A stretch of 49,267 nucleotides of DNA from positions 1 through 49,267 of the forward strand of contig WRBW01000005.1 of NCBI GenBank assembly GCA_009784345.1. The letters are read 5' to 3'. Positions 26,297 through 36,046 of the stretch are shown here, piece by piece. The DNA is from Coriobacteriia bacterium. Its GTDB lineage: Bacteria; Actinomycetota; Coriobacteriia; WRKU01; WQUG01. The position numbers were made by a program, and so were the translations under genes. Within the stretch, counting starts at the first letter, position 1, and every line of letters begins with the position of its first letter. Under the pieces are notes generated by a model. That model searched no databases. It was not told the origin of the DNA and saw only the letters and a list, made by a program, of their open reading frames with translations.

Positions 26297-27466
26297 TTAT
26301 TCCCAGGCGGTCACGATGTGGCCGCCTCTATTGTCGGTCGAATAGCTAAAGCCAGGCGCATCATCAGAGGGAGTGCGTCCATTGCTGTTGCTGCTGCCAG
26401 CTTCAGTCTTGTTGTTAGGCACATATACTACGCCATTTTCTGCTGCCTGATAACGAACCTGATAGCTTCGTGCACCAATAGTAAGGTCAAAGCCACCCCT
26501 TTCTGCTAGCTGCTGCAGGTACTCCTCGAGCGTCAGATTGTGCTGCGCCATGTACCAGGCGTGCGGGACGCCAACGTAACGAAAGTGCCAGGGCTCGAAG
26601 GCGATACCGGTGATGTCTTTCGTCCCAGCTGGATAGCGCAGAATCAAACCGTAGCGCCAGGCGTTGTCTGCCAGAAACTGCTCTTCTGCCGATGTGCCGT
26701 CGAGCTGCTCGCTCAAGGGGGCATGGCGCTGTGCCAAATTGGTCGGGACGATGTCTGCTGCAAGACCACTGTGATGCTCACTGTGACCAGGAGGCTGCAC
26801 GAGGCTAGGGTCTGCCATCTGCTGGTACAGTTGATTCTGACGCTCGAGGCTGCGAAAGCCGCTGGCGATGTGAAAGGGTCCGTATCCTGCTGCTCGCGCA
26901 GAATCCAGCAAGCCTGCGACTGCTGCCAGCGCATCTGGGCGCATCAAGATGCCGTCTTGCGCCACAGGTAATAGGGGTGCAACGGGGACCAGATCTGCCT
27001 GAACAGGAATAGTGCTGATGGCGTGATCTGTGTTTATGAGCTCGAAGGTGTGCGTGTTAGTGAGCTCGCTTACCGGGACAGCCGTATTAAAGGGTGCGTT
27101 GTTGTGCGCGAAGTCTGTTGCATCGCCCTCTACATCTTCCGGTGCCAAATCACCCGCAGTAGCAGCCGCTGCCGCGACACGGTAGCTGCCGTCGCCTGGG
27201 CGCAGTGCCGAAATGAGAGCAGGAGTATCAAGGGCTGATGTGAGGCTCGCCACACCTGATGCGATGACAACCGCTATGACAGCTGCCAGCAGAATCTGGC
27301 GCAAGCTTCGTGTCTGGGCTGCCTTTTGGCGACGCCTGCGAATGCGCTCGCGCCTCGCCGGACTGAGCTCGCAGCTCAAATCCGCATGCCCTGCAAAGGA
27401 GCCTGATTGCCGCCCTGTTATGTGAGTACTGTTTTCCATGCACCCCAGACTAGAGGGCAAAGTCAA
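26297..27466 (-). CDS. VanY-like D-Ala-D-Ala carboxypeptidase
   Basis: HIASGFRSLERQNQLY, QPPGHSEHHSGLAADI, AFEPWHFRYVGVPHAWYM (VanY/Peptidase M15B motifs). Confidence 0.9.
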   Translation of the reverse strand: MTLPSSLGCMENSTHITGRQSGSFAGHADLSCELSPARRERIRRRRQKAAQTRSLRQILLAAVIAVVIASGVASLTSALDTPALISALRPGDGSYRVAAAAATAGDLAPEDVEGDATDFAHNNAPFNTAVPVSELTNTHTFELINTDHAISTIPVQADLVPVAPLLPVAQDGILMRPDALAAVAGLLDSARAAGYGPFHIASGFRSLERQNQLYQQMADPSLVQPPGHSEHHSGLAADIVPTNLAQRHAPLSEQLDGTSAEEQFLADNAWRYGLILRYPAGTKDITGIAFEPWHFRYVGVPHAWYMAQHNLTLEEYLQQLAERGGFDLTIGARSYQVRYQAAENGVVYVPNNKTEAGSSNSNGRTPSDDAPGFSYSTDNRGGHIVTAWE

Positions 27467-27509
27467 AGTTGGAGCACCAGAAATATTACAACAATGTTAA
27501 GAAGTCCCT

Positions 27510-27524
27510 GGCGGAGTGCGTCCA
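27510..27524 (+). repeat. 15-bp dispersed motif, exact
   Basis: GGCGGAGTGCGTCCA, intergenic upstream of vanY-like gene. Confidence 0.9.
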
Positions 27525-27702
27525 TGCTATCGCGACTCATCACACTGAGTGAGCGGACGGGCGGGGACGCACGCCCCTACAAACTCTGCATGCGTCTCAA
27601 GCCTTGTATCTGCGCCATTTTGGCATATTTGGAGTAGATATTTTTTGAGTGGCGTGGATAAAGGTGGCGGAGGGAGGCGGAGTACGTCCATGCTATCGCA
27701 TT

Positions 27703-28062
27703 TTAGTTGACCTCGAAGGGGTTGAGGCGCCGTGTGAGGTGCCAGCCGCTGCAGTCATTGCAGCGATATTTGGCAAGGGGCGGTGTCGTGAGGTCACGGG
27801 CCGCTTCTGCGATGGCAGCATCTGCCTGTTGTGCCGTGTAGACGCGCTTGCCTGAGGTGCGACAATACATCCCTTCGCGCGAGGCGCTCCAGTATTCGCA
27901 GCTGGTGTCCTTCGGCGATGCAGCCTGTTTGCGGACAGGCTTTGCACCGTCGTCTTTTTTGATTTGAGTCGGCGTCGCATCAAGCAGCTGATTCATTTCA
28001 TCATCTGACAGATCAGATCGCTCGAAGCTGACACCGAAATCCATCTCATCCACGCTGCTCAC
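27703..28062 (-). CDS. hypothetical protein with zinc-ribbon-like C-terminus
   Basis: KYRCNDCSGWHLTRR near C-terminus. Confidence 0.5.
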   Translation of the reverse strand: MSSVDEMDFGVSFERSDLSDDEMNQLLDATPTQIKKDDGAKPVRKQAASPKDTSCEYWSASREGMYCRTSGKRVYTAQQADAAIAEAARDLTTPPLAKYRCNDCSGWHLTRRLNPFEVN

Positions 28063-28293
28063 CTCTCTTCACTGAAGTCGTCTTGCACACCTACCATCTT
28101 ACCCTGAAAGACCAAGATCCCTCGCCAGAGGTCTCATTATCACAGAAACAAACTGCGCTAGGGAAATAGGAGTTTGGAATGACGTTGATCTAGCGCAAGA
28201 CCCCGGATCGAGGGTCATGGTGGGATGCTGGGTGCACTCCGCCAATTAATTAAGAGTGGTATGATGAATTCTTATCTGAGGTACAGGTGAGCT

Positions 28294-29538
28294 TTGGTGG
28301 ATAGTGTGCGGGGAGGCATCATGGCGCTGAAGGACAAGCTGGGTAGTGCGAAAGACGGTGCGCTGGATGTGGCGGGGCTGCTGCTGGCAAAGAAGGGTCG
28401 CAGTCGCGTTGCGAGCGGTGGGATGAGCGAACACGACCGTGTCAATATTTTGATTGCGGGAAAGACGGGCGTGGGAAAGAGCAGTCTCATTAATGCGGTG
28501 TTTGGCAAGGATCTGGCGCGCACGGGGATTGGTGCGCCGGTGACTCAGTACTATGAGCGTTTCGAGCGCGCGGGCATCCCGCTGACGGTCTATGACTTCA
28601 AGGGGCTGGAGCTTGATCCGCAGGTTCAGCGCAGTGTGCGTTCTGATATCAAGAAGCTTATTGCGGCGAATCGGCGCAATGTGAGTCGCAATGATGACAT
28701 TCATCTGGTGTGGTACTGCATTTCATCTGAGGGCTCGAAGGTCGAGGATTTCGAATTCGAGTTGATTCAGGATATTTCCAAATATGTTGACGTGATTATC
28801 GTTATTACAAAGAGCTATGACGGGGCTGATGCGAGTGAGCTGATGGCTTACATCGAATCACAACGTGAAGTGCGCGGGCTTGATTATCGCGGTCTGGTGC
28901 CCGTGGTATCTTTTGACAAGAGTATCGGGGATGTCGTCGTGGCACCCGCCTGTGGCATCGAAGAGCTGACCGAGCTGTCCTATGAACTGTTGCCAGAGGT
29001 GCAGCGCCGCGCCTTTGCAGAGGCTCAGCGAGCATCTGCGCTTTTGCGCAAGCGTGCCGCCTATTCTGCCATTGGACTTGCGAGCGCGTCTTCTGCTGCC
29101 ATTGGTGCGATTCCCATAAAGAAGGCAGATGCTGCACTGTTGGTACCCATACAGATGGCTATGCTGGGCAAGATTGCGAATCTTTACGAATTGGACTTTC
29201 ACAAGGATGACTTTTCAAAGGTCATTGCGGCTGTTGCGCCTGCCGCCCTGCCAACAGCTGGGAAGTATGGCGTCCAAACGCTGCTGGGCTTTGTGCCTGC
29301 TGGCAGGGCTGCGACGGCTGTAATTAGTGGCTCTGTTGCTGCGGGGCTGACCGTTGCATTGGGTGCCGCCTTTGTGAAAGCACTGGAGGCCGGCCTGTCT
29401 GAAGTTGACTTGAGCAATGGCATTCCGCCCGAGTTTGCCGACCTGATGCGCGCGACTTTTGGCGCATCAATCGCTGACTCGCTGAAGGGCGCCGTGGGTG
29501 CTGATTCTAGCGCTGGCGCTGCACCCGTGGTGTCTTAG
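28294..29538 (+). CDS. Era-like GTPase with DUF697-like C-terminal region
   Basis: ILIAGKTGVGKSSLINAVFG, YDFKGLE, VIIVITKSYD; C-terminal GLASASSAAIGAIPIKKADAALLVPIQMAMLGKIANLYE. Confidence 0.85.
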   Translation: MVDSVRGGIMALKDKLGSAKDGALDVAGLLLAKKGRSRVASGGMSEHDRVNILIAGKTGVGKSSLINAVFGKDLARTGIGAPVTQYYERFERAGIPLTVYDFKGLELDPQVQRSVRSDIKKLIAANRRNVSRNDDIHLVWYCISSEGSKVEDFEFELIQDISKYVDVIIVITKSYDGADASELMAYIESQREVRGLDYRGLVPVVSFDKSIGDVVVAPACGIEELTELSYELLPEVQRRAFAEAQRASALLRKRAAYSAIGLASASSAAIGAIPIKKADAALLVPIQMAMLGKIANLYELDFHKDDFSKVIAAVAPAALPTAGKYGVQTLLGFVPAGRAATAVISGSVAAGLTVALGAAFVKALEAGLSEVDLSNGIPPEFADLMRATFGASIADSLKGAVGADSSAGAAPVVS

Positions 29539-30770
29539 TTTAGCTTGAGGTATTTGCGCTTGCCGACCTGCAGAACCTTGCCCTGTAAGGCTGCCGGTTC
29601 AAGCTCATAGCTTTTGGCGGCAAGTGCCTCACCGTCAATTTTGACTCCGCCGCCGTCAATCAACCTGCGAGCCTCGCCAGATGAGCTGGCTAGACCGTGC
29701 TGATTCATCAGTGCTGGCAAGAAGATGCGGCCTTCGTCATTGGACGCACTCCCCCAGTCGATAGTGACCTCAGCTATATCAGTGGGCATGGCGTGCTGCT
29801 TGAAGATGCGGTCAAAGGCGGCTTCTGATTCTGCGGCCGCCTCTATGCCGTAGTACAGTCCGACGATGTCGCGTGCGAGGCGACGCTTAAGCTGACCAGG
29901 GTGCAGGCTGCCGTCTGCGAGGCCCGCTTCAATGGCCTTGATTTCGCCCAGGGACTCTGCCGTTGCCAGGCGGAAGTAGCTGGGCATCAGCTCATCGGGA
30001 ATCGACATGACTTTGCCAAACATATCTGCTGGATCGTCTGTTAACCCGACGTAGTTTTGATAGGATTTGCTCATTTTTTGCACGCCGTCGGTGCCCACCA
30101 GCAGCGGCATGGTCAGCGCAATCTGTGGCTCCATGCCTGATTTTTCCATAAGCTCGCGGCCTGCCAGCAGGTTGAACAGTTGGTCAGTTCCCCCCAGCTC
30201 GACGTCTGCTTCAATGGCGACGCTGTCGTAGGCCTGTGCCATGGGGTACAGCAGTTCGTGCAGCGAGATGGGTTTTTGTTCTTTCAGGCGTTTGTCAAAG
30301 TCATCGCGCTCGATGATGCGCGCGACCGTAAATTTCGACGTGATTTTCAGCAGGTCGGCAAAGCCCAGGGGGGACAGCCACTCGCTGTTGTGGCGTAGCT
30401 CGGTCTTTTCGGGATCGAGAATCTTGAAGGCCTGTTCGATGTAGGTCTCTGCGTTTGCCGCGACCTCTTCTGGTGTCAGGGGGGGGCGCGTGACGCTACG
30501 CCCTGAGGGGTCGCCAATCAGTGCCGTAAAGTCACCAATAATCAGTACGACGGTATGTCCGCAGTCCTGAAACTGGCGCAGCTTGCGCAGGGGCACGGCG
30601 TGACCCAGGTGCAGGTCGGGAGCCGTAGGGTCAACACCCAGCTTGATGCGCAGGGGTGCGCCGCTTGCCTGCGAGCGCTCGAGCTTTTTGCGCAGGTCAG
30701 CCAGGGGGACAATCTGTTCTGCCCCGGACTCGATTATTTCTAACTGTTCATCAATTCCAAAATTAGACAC
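29535..30770 (-). CDS. tyrS: tyrosyl-tRNA synthetase
   Basis: LGVDPTAPDLHLGHAVPLRKL HIGH region, KMSKS motif, C-terminal S4 domain. Confidence 0.95.
   Translation of the reverse strand: MSNFGIDEQLEIIESGAEQIVPLADLRKKLERSQASGAPLRIKLGVDPTAPDLHLGHAVPLRKLRQFQDCGHTVVLIIGDFTALIGDPSGRSVTRPPLTPEEVAANAETYIEQAFKILDPEKTELRHNSEWLSPLGFADLLKITSKFTVARIIERDDFDKRLKEQKPISLHELLYPMAQAYDSVAIEADVELGGTDQLFNLLAGRELMEKSGMEPQIALTMPLLVGTDGVQKMSKSYQNYVGLTDDPADMFGKVMSIPDELMPSYFRLATAESLGEIKAIEAGLADGSLHPGQLKRRLARDIVGLYYGIEAAAESEAAFDRIFKQHAMPTDIAEVTIDWGSASNDEGRIFLPALMNQHGLASSSGEARRLIDGGGVKIDGEALAAKSYELEPAALQGKVLQVGKRKYLKLN
29741..29755 (-). repeat. 15-bp dispersed motif, 14/15
   Basis: TGGACGCACTCCCCC inside tyrS. Confidence 0.85.
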
Positions 30771-31323
30771 GAGTTACATACCTGCCATCCCTCGTGTCAA
30801 TCCGTAACACATCACCAATCTCGACGAAGTTAGGCACGCTAATAGTCGCACCGGTCTCGAGCGTGGCTGGCTTGCCACTGCTATTGACGGTATCGCCCTT
30901 GAAACCAGGCTCGGTTTCAGTCACTTCAAGCTCGACAAACATCGGAGGCTCGACACCCAAGTAGTCGCCATCAGCGGTCAGCACCGTGACCTCGTCGTTT
31001 TCCTTCAGCCACTTCTTGCCTTCACCCACAAAGTCTGCGTCCATTTCGACCTGGTCATAGGTGTCGGTGTCCATAAAGTGATAACTATCGCCGTCGTTAT
31101 ACAAATACTGCATACCACGACGCTCGACACGCACGCTGTCAAACTTTTCACCACTGCGGAAGGTATAGTCAACAATGCGACCATCCTCGAGGTTCTTTAG
31201 CTTCGTGCGTACAAAAGCAGGACCCTTGCCCGGCTTGACGTGCTGAAACTCGACGATAATCCAACGCTTGCCATCATGTAAGATAGCCATGCCGTTTTTG
31301 AATTGAGCAGTTGAAACTGACAT
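30763..31323 (-). CDS. efp: elongation factor P
   Basis: VEFQHVKPGKGPAFVRTKLKN and GDTVNSSGKPATLETGATISVPNFVEIGDVLRIDTRDGRYVTRV. Confidence 0.98.
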   Translation of the reverse strand: MSVSTAQFKNGMAILHDGKRWIIVEFQHVKPGKGPAFVRTKLKNLEDGRIVDYTFRSGEKFDSVRVERRGMQYLYNDGDSYHFMDTDTYDQVEMDADFVGEGKKWLKENDEVTVLTADGDYLGVEPPMFVELEVTETEPGFKGDTVNSSGKPATLETGATISVPNFVEIGDVLRIDTRDGRYVTRV

Positions 31324-31474
31324 AAGTATGTCCTCTCACCCGGCGCCCCCGCAGAAGCATCCGTATAGTCATTTTTCATGCTGAACCATTATACTATCTC
31401 GCTATTCAATAGAGGTAGTCTACTTTTTACACAAAAAGGACTGGGACGATCCTCACTTTGGTTGACAGCATGTC

Positions 31475-32086
31475 TTATGCAGAATGACTCTTTTCACGTT
31501 CAGTATTGTCAAAAAAGACTGCATCACCTAATGTTCCATCACTATATATACACTGCGGATGCGACTTCACGAGCCTATACTGGCCAGCCATATATTCGTC
31601 TATAGCTTTACCCCAAAAATAAGCGGATGCCGTATTTTTCGGGCTGTAGTATAAATGCCACCTCCCCCTTTGTCTGTCAAATATTTCAAACACGGCTTTT
31701 CTTCCGATGCCTAATCTGCGGTATTTATGCATCACAAAGAAGTCACACAGACAGTAGTCGATCTTTTCGTCAGTTACTTCCGGCATATCATGAATCAACG
31801 CGAAGCCTGCCAACTTATCGTCAGCCTCAATAAAATACGCGATGCACTTTCTGTCGGCCTGCATGAAGCAATCGAAATCATAGCGCTCATCACAGTAAAG
31901 TCCGAATTCATTTACATCCTCAGGGACATATTGAGACCACTCATACGCATATTTTTCATATAAATTGATAAGAATTTGCAATTCATCAACATTAACTTCC
32001 CGTAATGTCATTTTCATTTTTGCACCATTCCAATTGTAAAAAAAATTGACTTTGCCACGAGAGCGCAAGCTTTGGTCGTTTAACAA
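31475..32086 (-). CDS. GNAT-family N-acetyltransferase
   Basis: DFFVMHKYRRLGIGRKAVFEIFDRQRGRWHL; start probably MKMTLREV (32017). Confidence 0.8.
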   Translation of the reverse strand: MLNDQSLRSRGKVNFFYNWNGAKMKMTLREVNVDELQILINLYEKYAYEWSQYVPEDVNEFGLYCDERYDFDCFMQADRKCIAYFIEADDKLAGFALIHDMPEVTDEKIDYCLCDFFVMHKYRRLGIGRKAVFEIFDRQRGRWHLYYSPKNTASAYFWGKAIDEYMAGQYRLVKSHPQCIYSDGTLGDAVFFDNTEREKSHSA

Positions 32087-32107
32087 AAATACCCTACAAG
32101 CCTTGTA

Positions 32108-32881
32108 CTAGTCTTGCTGGGCAGCGGCTGCGCGAAAAGCCGTCGCCATATAGTCAGACAGGCCCTCGCCCGCCTTGTCGATGTTTTCCTTGAAGCGCGG
32201 GTCGGCCTCCCACATGGCTCCAAAGTTTGCGTGCATTTCAGGCGAGCAGTCATAAAACCAGCGGCTAATGAGCTCGCGATGCTCTTCAGCCAAGGCTCGC
32301 GCATCAGGCCCGTCGGCAGGCTCGCCTTCGTTCATCAAGGCCACAAAGTCATGGTTGATATCAGCGGCCTCTTCTTTGTAGCGTTCCCAGTCCGCCGGCG
32401 TATAGCCCTTCACGCGCCGCGCGCTCTGGGCGTAAGCATCAGTGTGACCCCACTTTTCGCGGGCCTCGTCCTCATAGGGGTCGTTGGCAAAACCATTCAG
32501 TTCATCAGTGGTGCTCATGGGAGCTCCTTCCAATTCAGCGTAAATCATGTCTTCAAGGTGGTGAATCAGGCCATCGATCTTGCTGCGTTCTTGCTTCAGC
32601 AGCTCAAGGTGACTGATAAGGCGACGGGATCTGTCAAAACAGTCGGCGGAGTGCGTCCCATCCATGAGACCCGCAATCTGCTCCAAAGGCATATCCAGTG
32701 CCCGGTAGGCTAGTATTTCTGCTAGCCTGCGCGCGTCACCTTCCTGATACAGGCGGTAGCCCGCCTGGCTACGAGCACTGGGCTGCAAAAGCCCGATGCG
32801 GTCATAATGACGCAAGGTCTTTGTCGTGACCCCTGCCAGTCCCGCCAGCTGACCTACGGTATAAGTGCTTGATTCATCCAT
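32108..32881 (-). CDS. MerR-family regulator with TipAS domain
   Basis: YTVGQLAGLAGVTTKTLRHYDRIGLLQPSARSQAGYRLY; TipAS C-terminal domain. Confidence 0.92.
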   Translation of the reverse strand: MDESSTYTVGQLAGLAGVTTKTLRHYDRIGLLQPSARSQAGYRLYQEGDARRLAEILAYRALDMPLEQIAGLMDGTHSADCFDRSRRLISHLELLKQERSKIDGLIHHLEDMIYAELEGAPMSTTDELNGFANDPYEDEAREKWGHTDAYAQSARRVKGYTPADWERYKEEAADINHDFVALMNEGEPADGPDARALAEEHRELISRWFYDCSPEMHANFGAMWEADPRFKENIDKAGEGLSDYMATAFRAAAAQQD

Positions 32882-33000
32882 GCCACCATAGTAAACCTTA
32901 CCCTTAGGGCAAGGTCAACACCCAGTTGGCAAATAATTGCGCAGAGGGGGTCCATGGTGGGGGGCGAGTGGGTGCTCGCCCCGCTGGTGTGAAAGCAGTT

Positions 33001-34158
33001 TTAGATGGTGATGAGATGTTTGGGAGAGCTGGTAATGTTTTCGCTACCATCCTCTGTGACAATCACCATGTCTTCGATGCGCACACCCAATACACCGGGT
33101 ATGTATATCCCGGGCTCGCAGGTGATGACGGCACCGGCGGGAAGGGCTTCCTCGCTGCGCGTTGAAGCATTGGGTAGCTCGTGAATATCAAGTCCGACCC
33201 CGTGTCCGGTGCCGTGAGTAAAGTACTCGCCGAAACCTGCGTGTTCAATGACTTTACGTCCTGCTGCGTCCACTTCGATACCAGTGGCACCTGCCACGAA
33301 GGCAGCAAGGCTCGCCTCTTGAGCTGCGAGCACGGCATCGTATACCGCTACCTGCTGGTCGGTGGGATGGACGCACTCCGCCGTATCAGTTTTTCCGCCA
33401 ATAAAGATAGTGCGGGTCATATCGCTGCAGTAGCCACGGTAGGCTGCTCCAAAATCAAGGGTCAGCAGGTCACCGGGTTCGATAATGCGCTCGCCGGGGT
33501 GCGCATGTGGCAGCGAACCGTTGGGACCAGAGGCCACAATGGGTGGAAAGGCGAGGCCTTCAGCACCCAGCTTGCGCGCGGTGAACTCGAGCTCGAGGGC
33601 GATTTCTGCTTCAGACATGCCCGGCTTTATAAAACTGCACAGGTGATCAAAAGTCTGGTCGGTGATGGCCTGAGCCGTCTTGATGCGGGCCAGTTCTGCT
33701 CGGTCCTTGGAAGCGCGGACATCTTCGACCCAGTTTTTGGCGGGCGTGATGGTGGCATGAGCTGCGCTCTCTTTGAGCTGTTCGAAGAGGCGGTAAGGAA
33801 TCGTGTCCTCAAGCGCGATGGTCTTGAAACTTGTGAGGTCCCAGATTTCGTGCATGTCCTTGAAGACGAGCTTGCCTGCAGGGTCGTCGACGGTCCAGAG
33901 GGGACTTGCTACCGGCGCGTCGCCCGCTGTCTGCGCTGCCTGCGTTTGGGCCACTTCAAGATAGCGGCCGTCAGTGAGCAGGCGGGCCTGATCCTGAGTT
34001 ATCAGTACAGCATGAGGATTCCCCTCATCGCGTAGGTAGTCAAAGCCCGTTAGGTATTCGACATTGACGGACTTGATGGCGATAAAGGCATCGATGTTTT
34101 CTGCGGCAAGGCGGGTGCGGATCTGTGTGATGCGGTTGGTGATGTCAAAGTGGGGCAT
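33001..34158 (-). CDS. Xaa-Pro aminopeptidase (M24B)
   Basis: LTLDFGAAYRGYCSDMTRTIFIG, FTHGTGHGVGLDIHELP, VITCEPGIYIPG. Confidence 0.95.
   Translation of the reverse strand: MPHFDITNRITQIRTRLAAENIDAFIAIKSVNVEYLTGFDYLRDEGNPHAVLITQDQARLLTDGRYLEVAQTQAAQTAGDAPVASPLWTVDDPAGKLVFKDMHEIWDLTSFKTIALEDTIPYRLFEQLKESAAHATITPAKNWVEDVRASKDRAELARIKTAQAITDQTFDHLCSFIKPGMSEAEIALELEFTARKLGAEGLAFPPIVASGPNGSLPHAHPGERIIEPGDLLTLDFGAAYRGYCSDMTRTIFIGGKTDTAECVHPTDQQVAVYDAVLAAQEASLAAFVAGATGIEVDAAGRKVIEHAGFGEYFTHGTGHGVGLDIHELPNASTRSEEALPAGAVITCEPGIYIPGVLGVRIEDMVIVTEDGSENITSSPKHLITI
33368..33382 (-). repeat. 15-bp dispersed motif, exact
   Basis: TGGACGCACTCCGCC inside the Xaa-Pro aminopeptidase gene. Confidence 0.9.
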
Positions 34159-34169
34159 GGTAGCGGCTC

Positions 34170-34598
34170 CTAAGGTAACAAATGGTCGAGGGCGGATTTG
34201 TATGAACCTGCGCCGTCTCCGGCGAAGTGTGCTGCACAGACCTCGCGGATGACATTGTTGCGGCGAAAGTCTTCGCGGCTGTCGGGGTCTGAAAGGTGCA
34301 CCTCGACGACGGGCACATCGATGGCAGCTATCGCATCGCGCAGTGCAATCGAATAGTGTGTGTAAGCAGCAGCATTTAGAATGACAGCATCATAGTTACC
34401 CGTCGCGTCTTGCAGCGTGTCGACCATGACTCCCTCGTGATTTGTTTGCACAAAGTCGAGTGTGCCTTCCGTTACCTGCTCGAACCAGTATTCTGTCAAC
34501 AGGTCGTTGATCTCTTCTAAGCTCAGCGTGCCATAGATTTCAGGTTCGCGGGTTCCCAAGAGGTTCAGGTTGGGGCCATTTAAGATGAGGACTCTCAT
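34170..34598 (-). CDS. aroQ: type II 3-dehydroquinate dehydratase
   Basis: ILNGPNLNLLGTREPEIYG, QTNHEG, ILNAAAYTHYS, EVHLSDPDSREDFR. Confidence 0.97.
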   Translation of the reverse strand: MRVLILNGPNLNLLGTREPEIYGTLSLEEINDLLTEYWFEQVTEGTLDFVQTNHEGVMVDTLQDATGNYDAVILNAAAYTHYSIALRDAIAAIDVPVVEVHLSDPDSREDFRRNNVIREVCAAHFAGDGAGSYKSALDHLLP

Positions 34599-36046
34599 GT
34601 TGTGGGCTCCTTTGGTGCTGACGCAGTGCTCTCTTCCGGGTGCAGAGACCCCGGCTCGGGGGCCGGGGTGACGGGGGTGGAGTCAGGAGTGACGGGGGTG
34701 GATTCAGTGTCAGGAGAGGTGCTGGCCTGGTCAGACTCCGCCAATTCTGCTGCCTGAGCTTCACTTCTCTTTGGGACTGCGAGCCAGGCGCGCAGATGAT
34801 CGCACAGTACCTCGCGGGAAACGGTCACTATTTCTGGCTGGCCAGGTGCCGGCAGCAGGATGAAGCGCAGGTCAGAATCCTGCGTCTTTTTATCGCGATA
34901 GAAGACCTCAAGCATGGCGTCCCGATTGCTGCCCATGATGGACGGGTCAAGGGCCGGTAGCCCCAGCGCATCAAGTAGCGCATCTTGTCGCAGGACGAAA
35001 TCTGCCGGGGCATCGACTAGTTGCATGGCAATGCGTGCTTCAAAGCGCATACCCTGCGCCACAGCAATACCGTGAGGCACGGCGTCGATGGGCACGATGG
35101 GTGTTGCTGTTGACGCAGACTCTTCCACGTACTGCGCCTGCTGCAGCTGCTCTTCATGGCGCTGAGCCGTGATTGTTTCGATGACGTGACCCAGGGTGTG
35201 GCCGTAATTCAGCGACAGGCGCGTCGAGGGCACCATATCTTCTGTCGGGTCTGCAGCCACCACTTGCGCCTTAAAAGTGATGCAGGCTGCAATCAATTCT
35301 TTCAGCGTCACCGGATCGCGACGGCGCAGCCCTTCGGCATTGATCTCCATCCAGGCGGTGAAGTCCTCGCCCGCTAGAAGGGCTGTTTTGGCAGCCTCTG
35401 CAAGGCCGCATTGGTAGTCTGCTTCTGGCAAGTCCTGCAGGTAGGCAAGGTCAGTAGCTATGACTAGCGGGTGCTTATACAGACCAATTTGATTCTTGCC
35501 CGTCGGTAGGTTCACGGCTGTCTTGCCCCCAACGGCCGCATCTACCAGCCCCAAAAGCGTCGTCGAAATATGCACCAAATGCATGCCGCGCTTATAGATT
35601 CCTGCGACAAAACCGGTCAGGTCACTGACGACTCCCCCACCTAGCGAGCACAGCACGGTGTCACGGGTGGCACCCAGGGTGCCCAGGGCTTCGCACAGCT
35701 GCTCGACAACGGCGAGCGACTTTGCTGCTTCTCCTGCTGGTACAGTCAGGGCATCTACCCGCCAGCCTGCTGAAATAAACTGTGTCTCGACATCGATCCC
35801 AAAAAGCTCAGCCGTATTTTCATCGCACAGGATGATGACACGCGGGGGCTCGTTAAAGCGCAGGGCAGCGCGTTCGACACTGGGCTTGCCAATAAGGGTC
35901 TCGAGGTATTTTGCCAGCATGCGCCCGGGCTTTTCCATCATAAAGATGGGATAGGCAGCAACGCCTTTCCCTAGGTTCACATCGAGGCGCAGACCATCAG
36001 GATAGTCATGTCTTACCACGACTTCATTAGGCGAGGATGTAGTCAT
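34595..36046 (-). CDS. aroB: 3-dehydroquinate synthase with Pro/Thr-rich C-terminal extension
   Basis: CSLGGGVVSDLTGFVAGIYKRG, TTLLGLVDAAVGGKTAVN; 4-bp overlap with aroQ. Confidence 0.97.
   Translation of the reverse strand: MTTSSPNEVVVRHDYPDGLRLDVNLGKGVAAYPIFMMEKPGRMLAKYLETLIGKPSVERAALRFNEPPRVIILCDENTAELFGIDVETQFISAGWRVDALTVPAGEAAKSLAVVEQLCEALGTLGATRDTVLCSLGGGVVSDLTGFVAGIYKRGMHLVHISTTLLGLVDAAVGGKTAVNLPTGKNQIGLYKHPLVIATDLAYLQDLPEADYQCGLAEAAKTALLAGEDFTAWMEINAEGLRRRDPVTLKELIAACITFKAQVVAADPTEDMVPSTRLSLNYGHTLGHVIETITAQRHEEQLQQAQYVEESASTATPIVPIDAVPHGIAVAQGMRFEARIAMQLVDAPADFVLRQDALLDALGLPALDPSIMGSNRDAMLEVFYRDKKTQDSDLRFILLPAPGQPEIVTVSREVLCDHLRAWLAVPKRSEAQAAELAESDQASTSPDTESTPVTPDSTPVTPAPEPGSLHPEESTASAPKEPTT
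34640..34700. repeat. palindromic repeat element inside aroB 3' end
   Basis: ACCCCGGC-TCGGGG-GCCGGGGT (34648-34669) followed by TGACGGG, same family as extragenic palindromes. Confidence 0.8.

Noticed and set aside
30479-30486. G8 tract within tyrS as a possible phase-variable site
   Set aside because: tyrS is essential, the tract is shorter, and it encodes the conserved RPPLT segment; no reason to infer switching.
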